Source: Polymyxa betae (lineage: Eukaryota > Endomyxa > Phytomyxea > Plasmodiophorida > Plasmodiophoridae). Taken from it: a stretch of 64,000 nt of DNA. The stretch is taken from NCBI GenBank assembly GCA_003693705.1, contig RBZT01000313.1, positions 62,001 through 126,000 on the forward strand, in the 5' to 3' direction. The translations under genes and the position numbers were made by a program. This document shows positions 43,805 through 55,830 of the stretch, piece by piece; position 1 is the first letter of the stretch, and each line of letters opens with the position of its first letter. The notes beneath the pieces are model-generated. The model saw only the letters and a list, made by a program, of their open reading frames with translations. It had not been told where the DNA came from and ran no database searches.

Positions 43805-46800
43805 TCAACTGGACTCGAAATCAGAGTCACTTTGGCTTAAAAGAGACGACGGTGATGACGAATTCGACCTTGGACAGATGGATGGCTTTGGTCTCTTTCC
43901 TCTGGGCGCTTCTAGATGCATCTTGCTTGACGATTTAGTCCGATTTGGATCCCCATTCCTTTTTTTAAAAGGAGTCACGCCATCATTTGGCCTCTCTTTC
44001 CCGTTGCTATCAAAAGAGCCACCATGCGTCCTCAATTCCTCTCTCACCTTATTCTTAGAGCAATCCTGTGAAAAAAATCGCGGGTTCTTGTTTCTCCTTC
44101 GTGGGCTTAGCTCGATTTCCTCTTGAATTCGCTTTTCAGGCTTGACAAAAACAGTGCAGTCATCATCGTCACCAGTCAAATCCAATACCCCAAGGTTAGG
44201 ACGGCACAATTTTGCACGAGAATCGGGATTTGGGTCATGAACAGCTTCAGGAATGGCTTCGCGATAAGCATCAATTGAATAATTGTTTTCACTGAACTGA
44301 AAATCCGAATCCCCCAACTCAGGAAATTCAGATAAATACTGATAATCAGTCGTAGGATCCGCGCCGAGACGCTGATTGTTCTCTATAATTTCTGCATTCG
44401 AGTCATTTCCTGCGCTAACTGAAGCTGGAAGATTCGGCTGGTGACCGATTTCGGAATTGGCTCTTTTAACAAACCCGTTTCCAGCATTAGCAGGTAAAGG
44501 AGCATATTTTGCGTTGATTGCAGCTGTTGTCTTCCTTTCTTTTGAATTCTGGGTGCTTTTCAATTCGCTGTTCTTCAATTTCTTCGATTTTGCATCGGCC
44601 AAAAATGTCACATTAAACGGTGAGGGCACAGGAATATTATTGACCCCATACTTAACATAGGCCTGGCAATGGGGGCTGAGAATTTCTGCACCATTGCGAA
44701 ACTTCAATATTCTTACCTGGACACTATATGCATTAGCGACGTAACTAAAGGATAAGTAGCTTCACAAAATTCAGAGTAGGTTAACAGAGACGCTGAACAT
44801 AATCTTACCCCGTAATTATAAGATGAACAATAATTCGTTGGGCATCGTTTTTTGTAAACCGTTTCTTATCTAACTGAGCATGGCTAGGCAGTTTATATTC
44901 AGCCGATCCAATACCACGCCATCCATCGCTCAGCTGCTGCACAGTCATGGCTAAATCTGCCTTTTTGAATTCTTGTAGCATTGCTTTTACTGGAATAGAA
45001 ACATCCCGTTTTTCTGATAGATACTGATCCCGAGTACAACTACAACAAATTTTAGCTTTTCCAAGTAGCTCAGACAATAAATGTCGTGTACTTGTCGCAA
45101 TATTGTTGACAACATGACGTCAGCGTTTTCTCGCTGAAATGACGCTCGATTTGGATGTGGCGACAGGTTCTCAAATCTTGGCAATATCTTAACATATCGA
45201 TAAGATGAAGTTCACCTAAAAGAGTTAAAAACATGAAAAGTGACTAGTCTGACAGGTAAATACTGTTATGGCTTTCGACTCCCATAGCGACCAATCTTAA
45301 TGCATCTTGCGGGCTGTAGTACAGAATGCACGCAGCATCTTTTCGATCACGTCCAGCACGGCCTGATTCTTGATAATAACCAGAGAGCGACTAAATATAA
45401 AATTGTTATAATAAACGGCAAAACCCAATCTTGGATCACCTTTGATAAAGATTGATGGATAACGAATCGGACATCAGGCTTTGATACTGCAACGAGTTTC
45501 ATGACATAGCAGACACGGAAAGAGTTAATTTACCAACCTCCCATACCGAATGCAATCTAAGCACGAATCAATAAATTGAAACAACTTGAAGTAACAGAGG
45601 TAGCATACGGTAGCGACAACCACTTGGACCTGATTATTCTGCCATAATTCGTAAACGCCATCCTTCACATCACTGTCAAAGCCAGCATGATACGAAGCAC
45701 ATGCTACGCCTAGCTCCTGCAGCTGTTCACAGATGGTTTCACAGTCCTGAATAAATTCAATAATCAGATAGGGGAACCAAAAACTTCGAAGGATGCCTTT
45801 TTAGACAGTGCATAGATGATTCCACTTTGGTTGGCAAATCGCCCTGTGATTAAATCTGCTATTTCTTTAATCAAAGCTGCAGCGGAGCTGGGTTTTAGTC
45901 GGACCTGAAGGACATTTAATAAACGGTTAAGGAAAATGCACATTAGACACCTCATAACATAAGTTCGGTCGATCACACGATTGCCTAAACACAACTGTTC
46001 GGGGTGAAAGACTCAAAATCTTCTTTACATCATTGGCAGTGTTTTCATCTACCGAAGATGCCTGTTTAGCTTCCACCAGAAAAATATTGCAAACTTACCA
46101 GCAGTCGCTGTAAGAGCAGTAATTCCTGTGTCAGGGCACAGTTTTCGAATGATTCCAAGCGCCCTAACGATACAATTAGCGACGAATGGATGAACAACAC
46201 AACGTCGACCTGTAATCGGGACGGAAATCGTGACCCCATTGAGAGCAGCAGTCTAGTAAATGTTAGATGCAGTCATTTAACGCATAGCATTTTAACGAAA
46301 CGCACGAGCTTCGTCGATAGCGACCCGTGACAGTTTGCCGCTGGCAGAAATTTTCGATAATGTACTTTGCAAGCGCTTCGATTTTGATAACAGCTCAGGA
46401 GAGACGTAAAGCAGCGAAAGCGCCCCCTGATCAGTTCAGCATTGCAAAAGTGCCATTATGTATCACATACAGCAACAATGTCAGCATAAATGCTTTCGAC
46501 AACATTAGAAGGCGTATCTTTTGTCATTTTGGCTGCACGGATTCGTAGTTGCTGCAATTGCGTCACCTTTAAGAACTTCAGCGCATCTGCAAACAGGCAC
46601 AGCCTTGTTTTACCTGATCATGCATAAGAGCAACAAGAGGAGATATGACGAGTGTGAGCCGGCCTTGACTGATCAAGGCAGGTAATTGAAAGCAAAGGCT
46701 CTTCCCACTGCCTGCAGGGAGAAATACCATGCAATCGTTTCCAGACAGAGCACAATCACAGATCTCTTTTTGCATTGGTCTCCAGCAGGAAATACCGAAA

Positions 46801-47127
46801 ACGTTCGTTCTCAGCTGGTCAAGCATTTCTGACCAGGCATACGTAGCCGATGAGCTTTGCTGCCCTATAAACTGTTCGGTAACCAGTTGCTGTTGACGAG
46901 TCTGCTCTGCTCTGTCAATCTCGTGCAGAATATCTGATAAGTAATGCATTCAACGAGGCAAGATTTATTTTCTGCTTCTGAAAGCAACCTTGAATCTCGG
47001 CGACACGTCTCTGGCGAATCTCGATTTCCTCCGTCAGCAAGGTCAGTTCGACAACGAGCGCATCGCGGTCGTAATGTCGCCTCTGCCGGTTGTCATCGCT
47101 CGTCAAGTCGATGGCCTGATTGACCAT
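43805..47127 (-). CDS. RecQ1-like DNA helicase with SUMO-interaction-like motifs
   Basis: 3'-5' DNA helicase, superfamily 2. It starts [13 protein letters not shown], then a coiled coil; a 43-nt intron (GTTGAA..GACAG) joins it to [17 protein letters not shown]. Motifs: [20 protein letters not shown] (Q-motif region), [20 protein letters not shown] (motif I), [16 protein letters not shown] (Ia), [21 protein letters not shown] (DEAH box split by an intron). The zinc domain has [20 protein letters not shown] and CCQQYCDKY. An RQC winged helix follows ([20 protein letters not shown]), then a disordered 300-residue tail (44707-43805) rich in Ser/Asp/Lys, with [17 protein letters not shown] and ending [10 protein letters not shown]. 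The N-terminal coiled coil plus helicase resembles human RECQ1; the long tail is extra. At least ten introns. Confidence 0.88.
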
Positions 47128-47384
47128 GACAGCATAAGGTTCGATTTTAATGATACTGCGTCCTTTCACTGCGCTGGTTCCGAATTCAACATAAAGACGT
47201 TTAGTGCTAGGTAATAGCAGTACCAGGCAGATTGTTTGTATGATTACTAATGCAGACTGTGCAGTTGACGTCATTGTGAGATTGTGTGCCTGTAGCTGAC
47301 GTGGATTGTAACGTTTACCTGCTGCCTTTTCTCAGTGTTGAGGGGCGCGACAGTTGTCCCAAAGCTCTATTCATTTCGCCCTGA

Positions 47385-50063
47385 ATGGAGACTGTCTCTC
47401 CCGGCAGACACGACAATGGCGAAGACGAAACTCTTCAAAATGATCTGCCAGTGATATCAGTTGACGATGCCGCTGATATACGACGATACCTGAAACAGCA
47501 TCGCCTTCAGGTCTCAGAGATTCATTTGTTGGAAGGTGGGTTTGTATGTCAACGTATTTTTGCGAAAGCAGCTTGGCGAATTAAGCAGAATAGGCTTACT
47601 GCTAGCTCAGCTGGAAGAGATTGACAATGAGAATACAAGGACTTTGTGTTCTGATGAAATAGCAGCCCAGTCATTGAGCAATGATATCACTAAAGTGCAA
47701 GAGGCGGCTGGTCGGATGGGCGAATGGCTTAGGCACCATGATAGGCAACTTCACCGAATGAAGGTATGGTAAGGTCAGACATTTGAATCAAGATTATGAC
47801 GCTTTCAAGGTTGGAATAAGTCAAATTGAGCATCGAAATCGTCTGTTAGATCTTCAAGAGAGAAATCATACACTTCTAGCGGATACGTTACAGCACATTT
47901 TGGATGATTTGAAATTAGGTGGTTACTGTGAATTTTTATATTGCTTGATCTGAAGATCTTTAGACGATGATGTAATTCAGGAGCTGAAGTCACCTTCAAT
48001 TTTATCATCAGTGACAAATTTCTCTGCTTTTACTAAATCCGTTTCAGCAGCTAACGAACTCAATTCTGTTCTCCAAAAACGGTTCCTGAACGGACTGGAG
48101 AACCTTGCATCTGTCCGCGAGAAACGCCAGGAATTTGAATCTGTAAGCCCATGCAGTTGCTTCGTCTGTTCTCATTTACCGATTCGATCGCTTTCAGATC
48201 CGCAAGGTCTTCTGCGAGCAAGTTATTAAATTTTTTTCTAATCTGTTCCAATCGGAATCGAAAAGATTGTTTGATCCGACATTAAGCATGCCAGAAACTG
48301 CATTGCCTGAAAATGAAAAGTTGCATTTGTCTCTTGGGAAATTTGAAGACCTGACACAAGTGCTTGAGTCTCTTGATAAGGATGCTTTTCTGTCACTTCG
48401 TCAAGCCTATACTAGACAGATTTCAACATGCTATTCAACGTATTTCTCCTTATTTTTCCAAACGCAAAAGAAAAACATCGTTAAGGAGAAACGGGACAAT
48501 TCGCTTAGTGCAATGCCTGCTGCTACTGAACCCACAGTTGCTCTAAATAGAGGGGGATCTTCGAGGTAGGCTCTTTCAGTTTCCAAATTGCTCTCCTGTT
48601 GATGCTGTTCAGATCGGTAGTCAGAGACACCAAGCGAGTTATTACGGCTGTTTTTGAATCGGCTCTTGAGCAAGCCTTACCTATTCTTGGTAAGCGAATT
48701 GCGTCCATCAAATGTGTCATTCAGCTTGGTTTAGTATCTGAGCAAGAGTTCTGTCTTGACTTTTTCGGACTCAAAATTAAAGGCGATAATCCCTCCAGTA
48801 CGGTCAATGAGGAAGAGGTTATGCAAGTTGCGCTGCTTTTGGCAAACTGTTAAATGCTTTCAGATCGAGCGCATGAATCAAGCCAGCATCACTGAAATGA
48901 TGAAACAGTTATTTAAAGGGCTGGAAGAAGAGTTTATTGGATTGGCTGATAAAGGGGATGAGATGGACCATTTGTACAGGTCAGTAAAGCATTTCGTAAC
49001 TCTGGTGACAGCTGATAATCTTTCGAAGCTTAAAAATGTTGGTTAAGATAGAGCAACTGCAACAGCAATATGCCACAAGCTGTCAGTACGCCGAAGCCAT
49101 GCTTTCACAGCTTCGAACTCAAACCAAAGTGCTATTTGAAGAGTTTACAAAAGAGCAACTTGCTTGGATTGAAAATCTGAAGGTTTCATTGTCGTATCAT
49201 CTTTTCCTGTTCGAAACTCAATTTACAAAGGTTTCAACAAAACGATGTGGAATTTTGCCACCTTTCGCTCGTCTTCCTGCATTCATCGAAAGGATGGAGT
49301 CCGCTGCAAGTAGCTACTCCAATCGTTGTGCAACAGTTGACGATACTTATATCAAAATTATCGAGTGTATGGTGAATTGGTTGCCTCAGGTTGGTTTAAG
49401 ATGCATTTCGATAAAGTATAACTAATATCGAGCTAGGTTGCTTCGCAAGAACCCAAATACAAAACTTTAGTAATGATGGAAAACTTCCATTTCTTTTGGC
49501 GGACAATGGTCGATCTTTCCATTCCTTGTTTATCAAACTATTCGCGGAAAGCGTTTGATATGTACAAAGAACATCGCGATCTTTATGTGTCTTGGAGCGT
49601 TAAATATGAGTTCTCCAAAGCTTTTGAATTCTTTGAGCTGCTTGAATCAACCTCATCGGGCCTATCTTCAATTCGTGACGTCCCTTTTACCCCGGGATTG
49701 TCGAAACAGGATTTGAGAAATATGGTTAAGACAATCTTGGTGAAAAAGAGGATTCAAAAAGGCGTCAGCTCTATGCTTCAACGGTTAATCAAGCATCTTG
49801 GCGAAAAGCACCCGCTTTTGCCATATGTTTGGACATGCATGAGTGAATTTTTTGTTTCCAGTTTTAAGAAGTTCGAGATTCTTGTCTCTCAGTGTATGTG
49901 GGCTCAATATCTCCAGTTGAAAACTAACAACTCTATAGGTTATCAAGCAGAAGAAATTGGCTTAACGGCTGATGATATTAATTCAGCATTTAGCTCGGGC
50001 AGCGGGGAGGCATTAATTGAAAAGCTTTCTGAATCCGCAGCTTCCAGAAGCATTGTTATGTGA
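47385..50063 (+). CDS. EXOC1: Exocyst complex component Sec3 (EXOC1), without PH domain
   Basis: Exocyst subunit that helps tether secretory vesicles to the plasma membrane. N-terminus METVSPGRHDNGEDETLQND, then DDAADIRRYLKQHRLQVSEI and coiled-coil exons (LLLAQLEEIDNENTRTLCSD, IEHRNRLLDLQERNHTLLAD). The middle has RFLNGLENLASVREKRQEFE and LSLRQAYTRQISTCYSTYF. The C-terminal half gives MMENFHFFWRTMVDLSIPCL, SVKYEFSKAFEFFELLESTS, FTPGLSKQDLRNMVKTILVK and QRLIKHLGEKHPLLPYVWTC, in the order of EXOC1 (NYHHFHDF, FSKQELRKVIKEY, KHLCEEENLLQVVW). About ten short introns. There is no room for the N-terminal PIP2-binding PH domain: the divergent RecQ start is 257 bp upstream. The stop is TGA 50061-50063. 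Confidence 0.85.
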
Positions 50064-50119
50064 TTATCTACGTACAGGCACAATTATATATTTATTTGGT
50101 TTACATTCTACATAAACAG

Positions 50120-51744
50120 TTAGAGCTCTCGTCTCGGGCGTTGTCTTAATGGAGATACCGATCTTTTGATCCCATGCCCCTTGTTGCTTTCAGAGCAAGT
50201 ATCCTCAGTCTCCACTTTTGTCTGCTTTTTCTTTTTCTTGAGGCTCTTGGACTTATCTTTCTTTTTCGATTTTTTCCTCTTCTCTGTTCCGCGTTTGGCG
50301 GCATCCCTCTCTGGAGGGCAGAAAAACAGGTCCTGTTCATCAGCATGTTCTTCTTTCTGAAGAACTACAGGAGTGTGATCGATGGTTTCGGTTGACAAAC
50401 GTATCCTGAATGGTTCACCACGAACAGATACTAAACGTCCCAGCAAAGTCGTACTCTGATATCGAGTTAGCAATTGATGACATCTTTGAAAACAAGGATG
50501 CTCACGGTTTCATCCGGGAAATCCAGCGTCAGCCTGTCGTAAGCCCAGGCGAAAGAACGCCTGACACGCATAACGCCGAACGAATTGCGACCGATATCAA
50601 GTTCGGGTTCCAGGGGGTTTTCCACCGATAATAAATATGGACGAGCATGATCAACGAAACCTGCCGAAAATCTCAGATAATGTATTTGCTGCATTCACAA
50701 CGCACAACCTCGCTGAGCCTTGCTGTAATACGATCCGCCGTCGCGGACGCTGATTCCGACAACGGCATAATTCAGCGATCTTCCATATAACTCAAAGAAG
50801 GACAACAGAAGAGCACCAAGATTCAAATCACGATGAGACTGCTTCCCTAGCTTTTTCAAACAGCCATATCTGAGGAAGATTCTGTTACTAATCGGACAGT
50901 TTCAAAAACAGTTGGACATACGGATGCATCTGCAGATGGCTAATGATCATCATCTGCAGCAAGAACGATCCCATTCCGCCACAATACGTCTCGTGCATCT
51001 CCCGAAACTGAAGGAAGTATTTCAAGAAGAGAGTCAGCGGCCTGAGCGCCGGCATCTCCTGCTGAAACCTATTCACCAGCTTGCAGGCTTCTAATCCGCT
51101 CTCAACATTGAAGCAGATATCCACAGAGATCCCCGTGATCTTATCTGTGAATTTGACGACTATGAACAGCAACAGCTTAAGCACTGAGACAGACAATGGA
51201 GCTGTAAATATGCTCACTTGGGACACGAGCAGACAAAATCTGTTCGATAAATGAGACGGCATCACGCCTCTGCAATTCTTCTGCAATTTGTCGAAGGCAT
51301 CCCTTCGCGTCATCATCGTCATGAAACACGACAATGTCGAGATCGGATACCGGCAAATAAAGCCGCGTCGCAACCGATCCGAAAACCGATACTTTGGCGT
51401 TCGGTAACAGACTGGTGATTAGATCGCATGTTCGCTTGATCAGTCTCTCGCGTGCATCATGCTCCGCCTAATACGGCTCAATCTCACGAAGAGAGTTTGA
51501 ATGGGTGACAAACCGGTGTAGGAGAGAAGTATTCGCAGAAGCGAATCAGCTCTTCGTGGATTTTCTCAGTCAAAGTCAACCCTTTTAAAAACGTGTCCGA
51601 GCATTTCCAGGGATCATCGATAAAAAGACTAGACGCCTCGTCAACCTTTGGTTTTTTCCCGTCAGGTTTATTGTCTTTCCCGGATGACAACGGAATGAAG
51701 TCCTCCAGAAGGAAATCGGCAATGGTCGGTCGGAACTCCATCAT
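50120..51744 (-). CDS. Non-canonical poly(A) polymerase, TRF4/PAPD5 type
   Basis: Nuclear nucleotidyltransferase; in TRAMP-like complexes it oligoadenylates aberrant RNA for the exosome. Order: MMEFRPTIADFLLEDFIPLS, then LTEKIHEELIRFCEYFSPTP. The catalytic stretch is KVSVFGSVATRLYLPVSDLD, then IVVFHDDDD, containing the GS and the first two Asp (DLD). The third Asp is in VKFTDKITGISVDICFNVES. The nucleotide/PAP-associated domain has ALRPLTLFLKYFLQFREMHE, YCGGMGSFLLQMMIISHLQM, GGSYYSK, RPYLLSVENPLEPELDIGRN and SFGVMRVRRSFAWAYD, matching PAPD5 closely. The tail is a long Lys run (KRKKSKKKDKSKSLKKKKKQ) and Arg-rich end, likely nuclear/RNA binding. Few introns. AATAAA lies about 27 nt after the stop on the coding strand. 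Confidence 0.9.
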
Positions 51745-51818
51745 CGCTCCCGATTAATAAGTAGAAAGATGCGAAAAGCGCGTTTTGAGGGAAGGCCGAA
51801 TGGACAAAGTAGGAGCCG

Positions 51819-52007
51819 TTGATGTCGTTGACCGAACCTCGAGCACACTCCGCTATGATCCTGAACGTCGATATTCAAGATGTCAGAAATCCAGGGACAG
51901 AATCGGGCATTCGAAACCCGCGCATTTCGCAGTCCGAAAAAGCCGTGGTTCCAGCATTGTTGTCAGATATCGCGCTAACTGGATTTACGACCTACAGCAG
52001 TCCTTGA
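51819..52007 (+). CDS. Doubtful small ORF beside the TRF4 gene
   Basis: About 61 codons from MSLTEPRAHSAMILNVDIQD to LTGFTTYSSP. It begins about 80 bp from the divergent TRF4 start. No family; the start is conserved-looking only by composition. Two other frames are open here as well. It could be a first exon whose remainder was displaced by the repeat region that follows. Confidence 0.2.
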   Translation: MMSLTEPRAHSAMILNVDIQDVRNPGTESGIRNPRISQSEKAVVPALLSDIALTGFTTYSSP

Positions 52008-52275
52008 AGCGTTGCGCTTGGGATGTCTTTATCACCTGCCATCTCAGCCATAGTGCTCTATAACCAGCACTGGTATCTGATGGCCAATTTGACTATACCA
52101 CGTCAGAGATCCATCTAAGTTTTCGACCCCGTTTTTTATAATGCATCCCAATCTCGATTCAACAACCAAATCAGCAATTAAATAAATCCTCAAAACCTCG
52201 TCGATCTGAAAGCTTAATCCAAAATGTTCATGGATTCAAATTGCCGTAACCATCATAACTTCAATTTCACCGCAA

Positions 52276-52470
52276 AATATGTCCATAATGGACCACAATG
52301 GAAAAAATTGTGGCGTTCAGAATGGAGGATCATGTTAGATCCGTTATGGTCCATAATGCGTCCCACAAATCCGGCCACAGTTTCATCCCATTATGGACCA
52401 CGATGCACTACCAGAGTAGTCCATTTTGGATTCACTTTCTGGTGCATTGTTTTGAGCAAAATGGTCGATC
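52276..52470. repeat. Cluster of palindromic CCATAATGG-type repeats, left
   Basis: At least five copies of variants of TCCATAATGGACCA in both orientations: GTCCATAATGGACCACAATG at 52281-52300, TTATGGTCCATAATG near 52345, CCATTATGGACCACGATG near 52387, GTCCATTTTGGATTC near 52415, AAAATGGTCGATCATG near 52457. Each is itself a short palindrome (CCATnATGG). The same motif recurs at 54300-54550. Confidence 0.6.
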
Positions 52471-52499
52471 ATGAGATATCTAAAATTGATTGATTGCCA

Positions 52500-53420
52500 A
52501 AACAAAATGGGCCTTTAACGAATTACAGAATGTTGCTTAATGTATTATCACTATCTATCAGATTGGCGGATATTTGAGAAATAAAACTTTGTATTATTAG
52601 AAATTACTAGTGCTATACGACTTCTGATTGTATGCTATGTCTACCGAATCCTAGAGTTCAAAAACAGTCGCGTCGGAGGCTCCAGATGCGGACGAGAACA
52701 AGGACAGAACCGATTTCTTTACTTGTCGGCTGTGACATTGTCTTCTTTCCGAACAACAGCTTTCGCACTGAAACCAATGTCAGCAGCAGTAAATCGGTAA
52801 ACAGACCTATGAATATCGAAATTTGGCATCACCCATGGATACCATTTAATCACCAAGGCAGCCTACAAGAGCAGCTTCAGTGAAACAAGTTTGTCCAAAA
52901 TTTCTTCAACTTAACCGCAAAAGTCGAAGAAATTTCATTGATGAGCGTCTTGAAATAGTAACCTATAAAATGATCAGCAGATCTTATTATTCAGTACAAT
53001 ACAGTAGTGATAAAAATGACTCCTTCCAACAATAATAACAATTAGGTAGGTAATTTAAGGACATTGAAAAATAAGCCCAATTTGTAACACCAAATTGCAA
53101 ATACTTAAACAGTATAAAAAACAGGATAACGATGACTGCTCACAATCTGATTAGGACCCTAACTGATCACAAATCGCAATGATACTCTTTCAGCCTATAG
53201 TTGCAATCCTTGTAAACTGAGCTTTACCTAAACACGCTTTCAATAATGAGTCAGTTATCAATATAAACATACTTTTGGTGACAACTAGAAATCAATCGTT
53301 AGCAATAAAGCTCTTTGAGACCTGTTTATGGCTCAGTTTGATGATGTAAAAAGATCTTAATGCTGAAGGAGGTCCATTTACCGAACATCAGGGCACCTTC
53401 GCCTAGTACTTAACCTCAGC
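52500..53420. other. AT-rich stretch without a recognisable gene
   Basis: A low-GC segment with only short, low-complexity open frames. It lies between the two palindromic repeat clusters. Confidence 0.5.
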
Positions 53421-53859
53421 GATGATGAGCACGTCCATCAGTCTGCTTTTCTGTCAATCAAGACATCAGCCAGCCCTTTCGCCGATGCTCCTTCTGTTGG
53501 AGATTAGTCTTAAGTTGCAACTTCAGCGGTGCCGGCACGAGCCACCAGTACCAAAAATGTTTGTTAAATGTGGAACTCTCCCTCCAAGCGTCACGGCACG
53601 CCAAGGGACACCTGCGACAATCTGCGCTTGGATTGTAATTAAGTTGGCAAACTTGGTTTATCTCGCTTGTCGTCAGTATGTTTCCAGAGTTATCTTATCC
53701 GTCGACATAACCACCTGTTTTTTATTCTGAGGTTGTCTTACAAACAGGAATTTACCCTAGATTTCTTAATCTTAACATATTTATTATTAGGTCCCATCAT
53801 AGAGAATATTTTTGTCACCCCATACAATTATATTGGGAAATTACTGGAAGTTTCAAAAA

Positions 53860-53993
53860 ATCTCTTGGATATAGTAGCATACTTGAAGAGGGAAATATCA
53901 TACTCGACCATGACGGGCATACGGACGCGATTGACTCTTGAGGAGAAACTGGCGGTTATCGCCTCAGATTGCGGCAGCCAACGAACGTATTGA
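53860..53993 (+). mobile_element. Possible remnant of a pogo/Tigger-type DNA transposon
   Basis: Within the gap between repeat clusters the plus strand reads MTGIRTRLTLEEKLAVIASD, then CG. This resembles the first helix of the CENP-B/pogo-type HTH of DDE transposases, which typically begins KRKRLTLEEKLEII. The frame stops 9 codons later, and no DDE domain is visible. Just downstream (54070-54200) TAGTGACA/TGTCACTA motifs recur in both orientations, as might mark an element end. If genuine it is a decayed copy. Confidence 0.3.
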
Positions 53994-54299
53994 ACAAAAA
54001 ATCGAAGCAGTGTAGTGGGCTTAGATAAGAAAACTAATAAACAACCCATATCGCTGCTTTACAGTTCCTCCAAGTAGTGACATAGTATCACTACAAAATA
54101 TTGCTCCTGCGATGTAGTGACAGGGGGTGTTACTATTAGTATATATGGGAAATATTATTGTGGAAGGGGTGGACGTCACTATTTGAAGGTGTCACTATAT
54201 GGAAAGATAGCTTTTTTAAAACCTAATCCTTCAGTGTTGTGTGAGAATATGTACAATAAAACTTTGCATTTATAATACCATAAAGAATTATCTGCGATT

Positions 54300-54550
54300 G
54301 TCCATTGTGAACCATAATGGTGATCGATAATGGAGCGACAACCCGATAATTCATGATTTCCATAATGGACCATAAAGGGTTGCGTAAAGACCCATTTTGG
54401 AATTCCATTATGAATTTTATAGATGTTCCATTATGTACCGGTACCATAATGGGACGTGTACTTAAAATTCCCATCATGACCCATAATGGACCACACAGCA
54501 AATCATAAAGGAAATACGCAAACAATTCTCCGCCATGATCCATATATGGT
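54300..54550. repeat. Cluster of palindromic CCATAATGG-type repeats, right
   Basis: Seven or more variants in both orientations: ACCATAATGG near 54311, TCCATAATGGACCATAAAGG at 54359-54378, CCATTTTGGAATTCCATTATG near 54391, and a near-perfect 25-bp palindrome at 54428-54452 (CCATTATG, TACCGGTAC, CATAATGG). CCCATAATGGACCACAC follows near 54480. Same unit as the left cluster 2 kb away, but overall the clusters are not simple inverted copies. Confidence 0.6.
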
Positions 54551-54800
54551 TTACTTGCGCGGTGTTAGTATGGTTGGGATACACCTTTATGCGATAATAA
54601 TAACATCACTTTACTGATAGAACAGCAAAAATTGCGCCACGGAGTTTTAGGATTGGATTTTTGTTGTGTCCAAACATTGAAAGGCAACCTGAGAAATGTC
54701 ACACAGGTTCTTCATTGAGATAATCAATTAGCATCATTTTGCGATTGCAGTCTAGATCTCCGATTACCCGATTCAGATCGTGGGTGTCATCGCGCCTGAT

Positions 54801-55086
54801 GACAGCGACTACGGGCTCGCCTCAGGATTCGGACCAGGATGATATCGATCCATTGCATGATAATGGATGGTCAACCTATGAACTTCCCTTACCAGAGTTC
54901 GGAAATCGAATCCCGAGGCCAACGTCATTGACTATGACGACATCCAAAAAATACAGAGAACAAGAACAGATCAATTACAGCGATATGCCTTCAGACCCTT
55001 CGAGACGGATGGAGACCCTTTCATTTCGACATTTTTCACTTTATTGCCAGTGTAGGAGGACTCATCATTCGTTATTTGATGCATAG
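54801..55086 (+). CDS. Small uncharacterised protein or exon
   Basis: Open from MTATTGSPQDSDQDDIDPLH through NGWSTYELPLPEFGNRIPRP to TAG at 55084-55086. An acidic N-terminus and a Pro-rich GNRIPRP stretch look non-random. A 36-nt intron (GTCATT..ATACAG) could lie after RPT. A second frame over the same end is also open. It stops 22 bp before the DTW gene. No family recognised. Confidence 0.3.
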
Positions 55087-55108
55087 TAATGAGTATCCTC
55101 ATCTAGTT

Positions 55109-55830
55109 ATGAAAGGCTCTATAGATCAGCATAAATGCAGGCGATGTTGGTTTCTGCAAGAGAACTGTAAGGTGTTGCATTCTGCCAACTTTGTGTGAAT
55201 ATCGGCAATAGGTATCTGTGATCTGTTTCGTAAAGTCTCAGATTCAGTGTTCTTTCCTCATTCAGTAGTTCTATTGTTGCATTTTAGAGGTTTGCAGGCT
55301 GCCGTCGTCACATCCAATCGAGCATTTATTCTCTTTTAGAACTGAATCGATCATCGAATTCCGGCCGCATTCTTCTTTCAGCCAAATCGAACCGAGCGTT
55401 CGTATTCGGCATGCCAAGGCACGAACAAGCTCTTGTCCGGGCCCTGGAAGAAGATAAACGCCAGACCATCATCTTATGGCCAGGACCGGAGTCCATGACT
55501 ATCGATGAATTGGCGAAAGTTGATGGAATAGATATCAAAGCGCCTTTCCAGATCGTGGCCCTAGATGGAACTTGGTCGAATTCGAGGGCTATGAATAAGA
55601 AGCTACCGAAATCGATCCCCAGGGTGCGCCTCAGCAATAGCCATCGCCAGGAATTCGGCGGCGCTCGGAAACACTCCAATAAGGTGCACATATGCACAGC
55701 TGGCGCTTGCCTGCACGTCCTACGAGAACTCGGCGTTCACAGCGACCAGCTTCACCCGCTGGCCGATGCCATCAACGGCTCGTTTGACAACTACGCCGCC
55801 CAGCTCCGTCGTCAGCGATTGAGGGATTAA
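55109..55830 (+). CDS. DTW-domain protein, tRNA-uridine aminocarboxypropyltransferase-like
   Basis: Three exons join perfectly: 55109-55166, intron 45 nt with GTAAGG donor, 55212-55289, intron 50 nt, 55340-55830. The N-terminal metal site is KCRRCWFLQENC/ICDLF (CxxC...CxC). Then FFPHSVVLLLHFRE, LNRSSNSGRILLSAK (the family's N-T-G-like position) and FVFGMPRHEQALVRALEEDK, TIILWPGPESMTIDELAK. The signature block is IVALDGTWSNSRAMNKKLP, then IPRVRLS. DTWD1/DTWD2/TapT enzymes add the aminocarboxypropyl group of SAM to uridine in tRNA (acp3U). The DxTW motif is present as DGTW. Total about 208 residues. I cannot decide between DTWD1 and DTWD2. Confidence 0.87.

Noticed and set aside
43758-44126. 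122-codon plus-strand open frame
   Set aside because: Antisense to the disordered tail of the RecQ gene.
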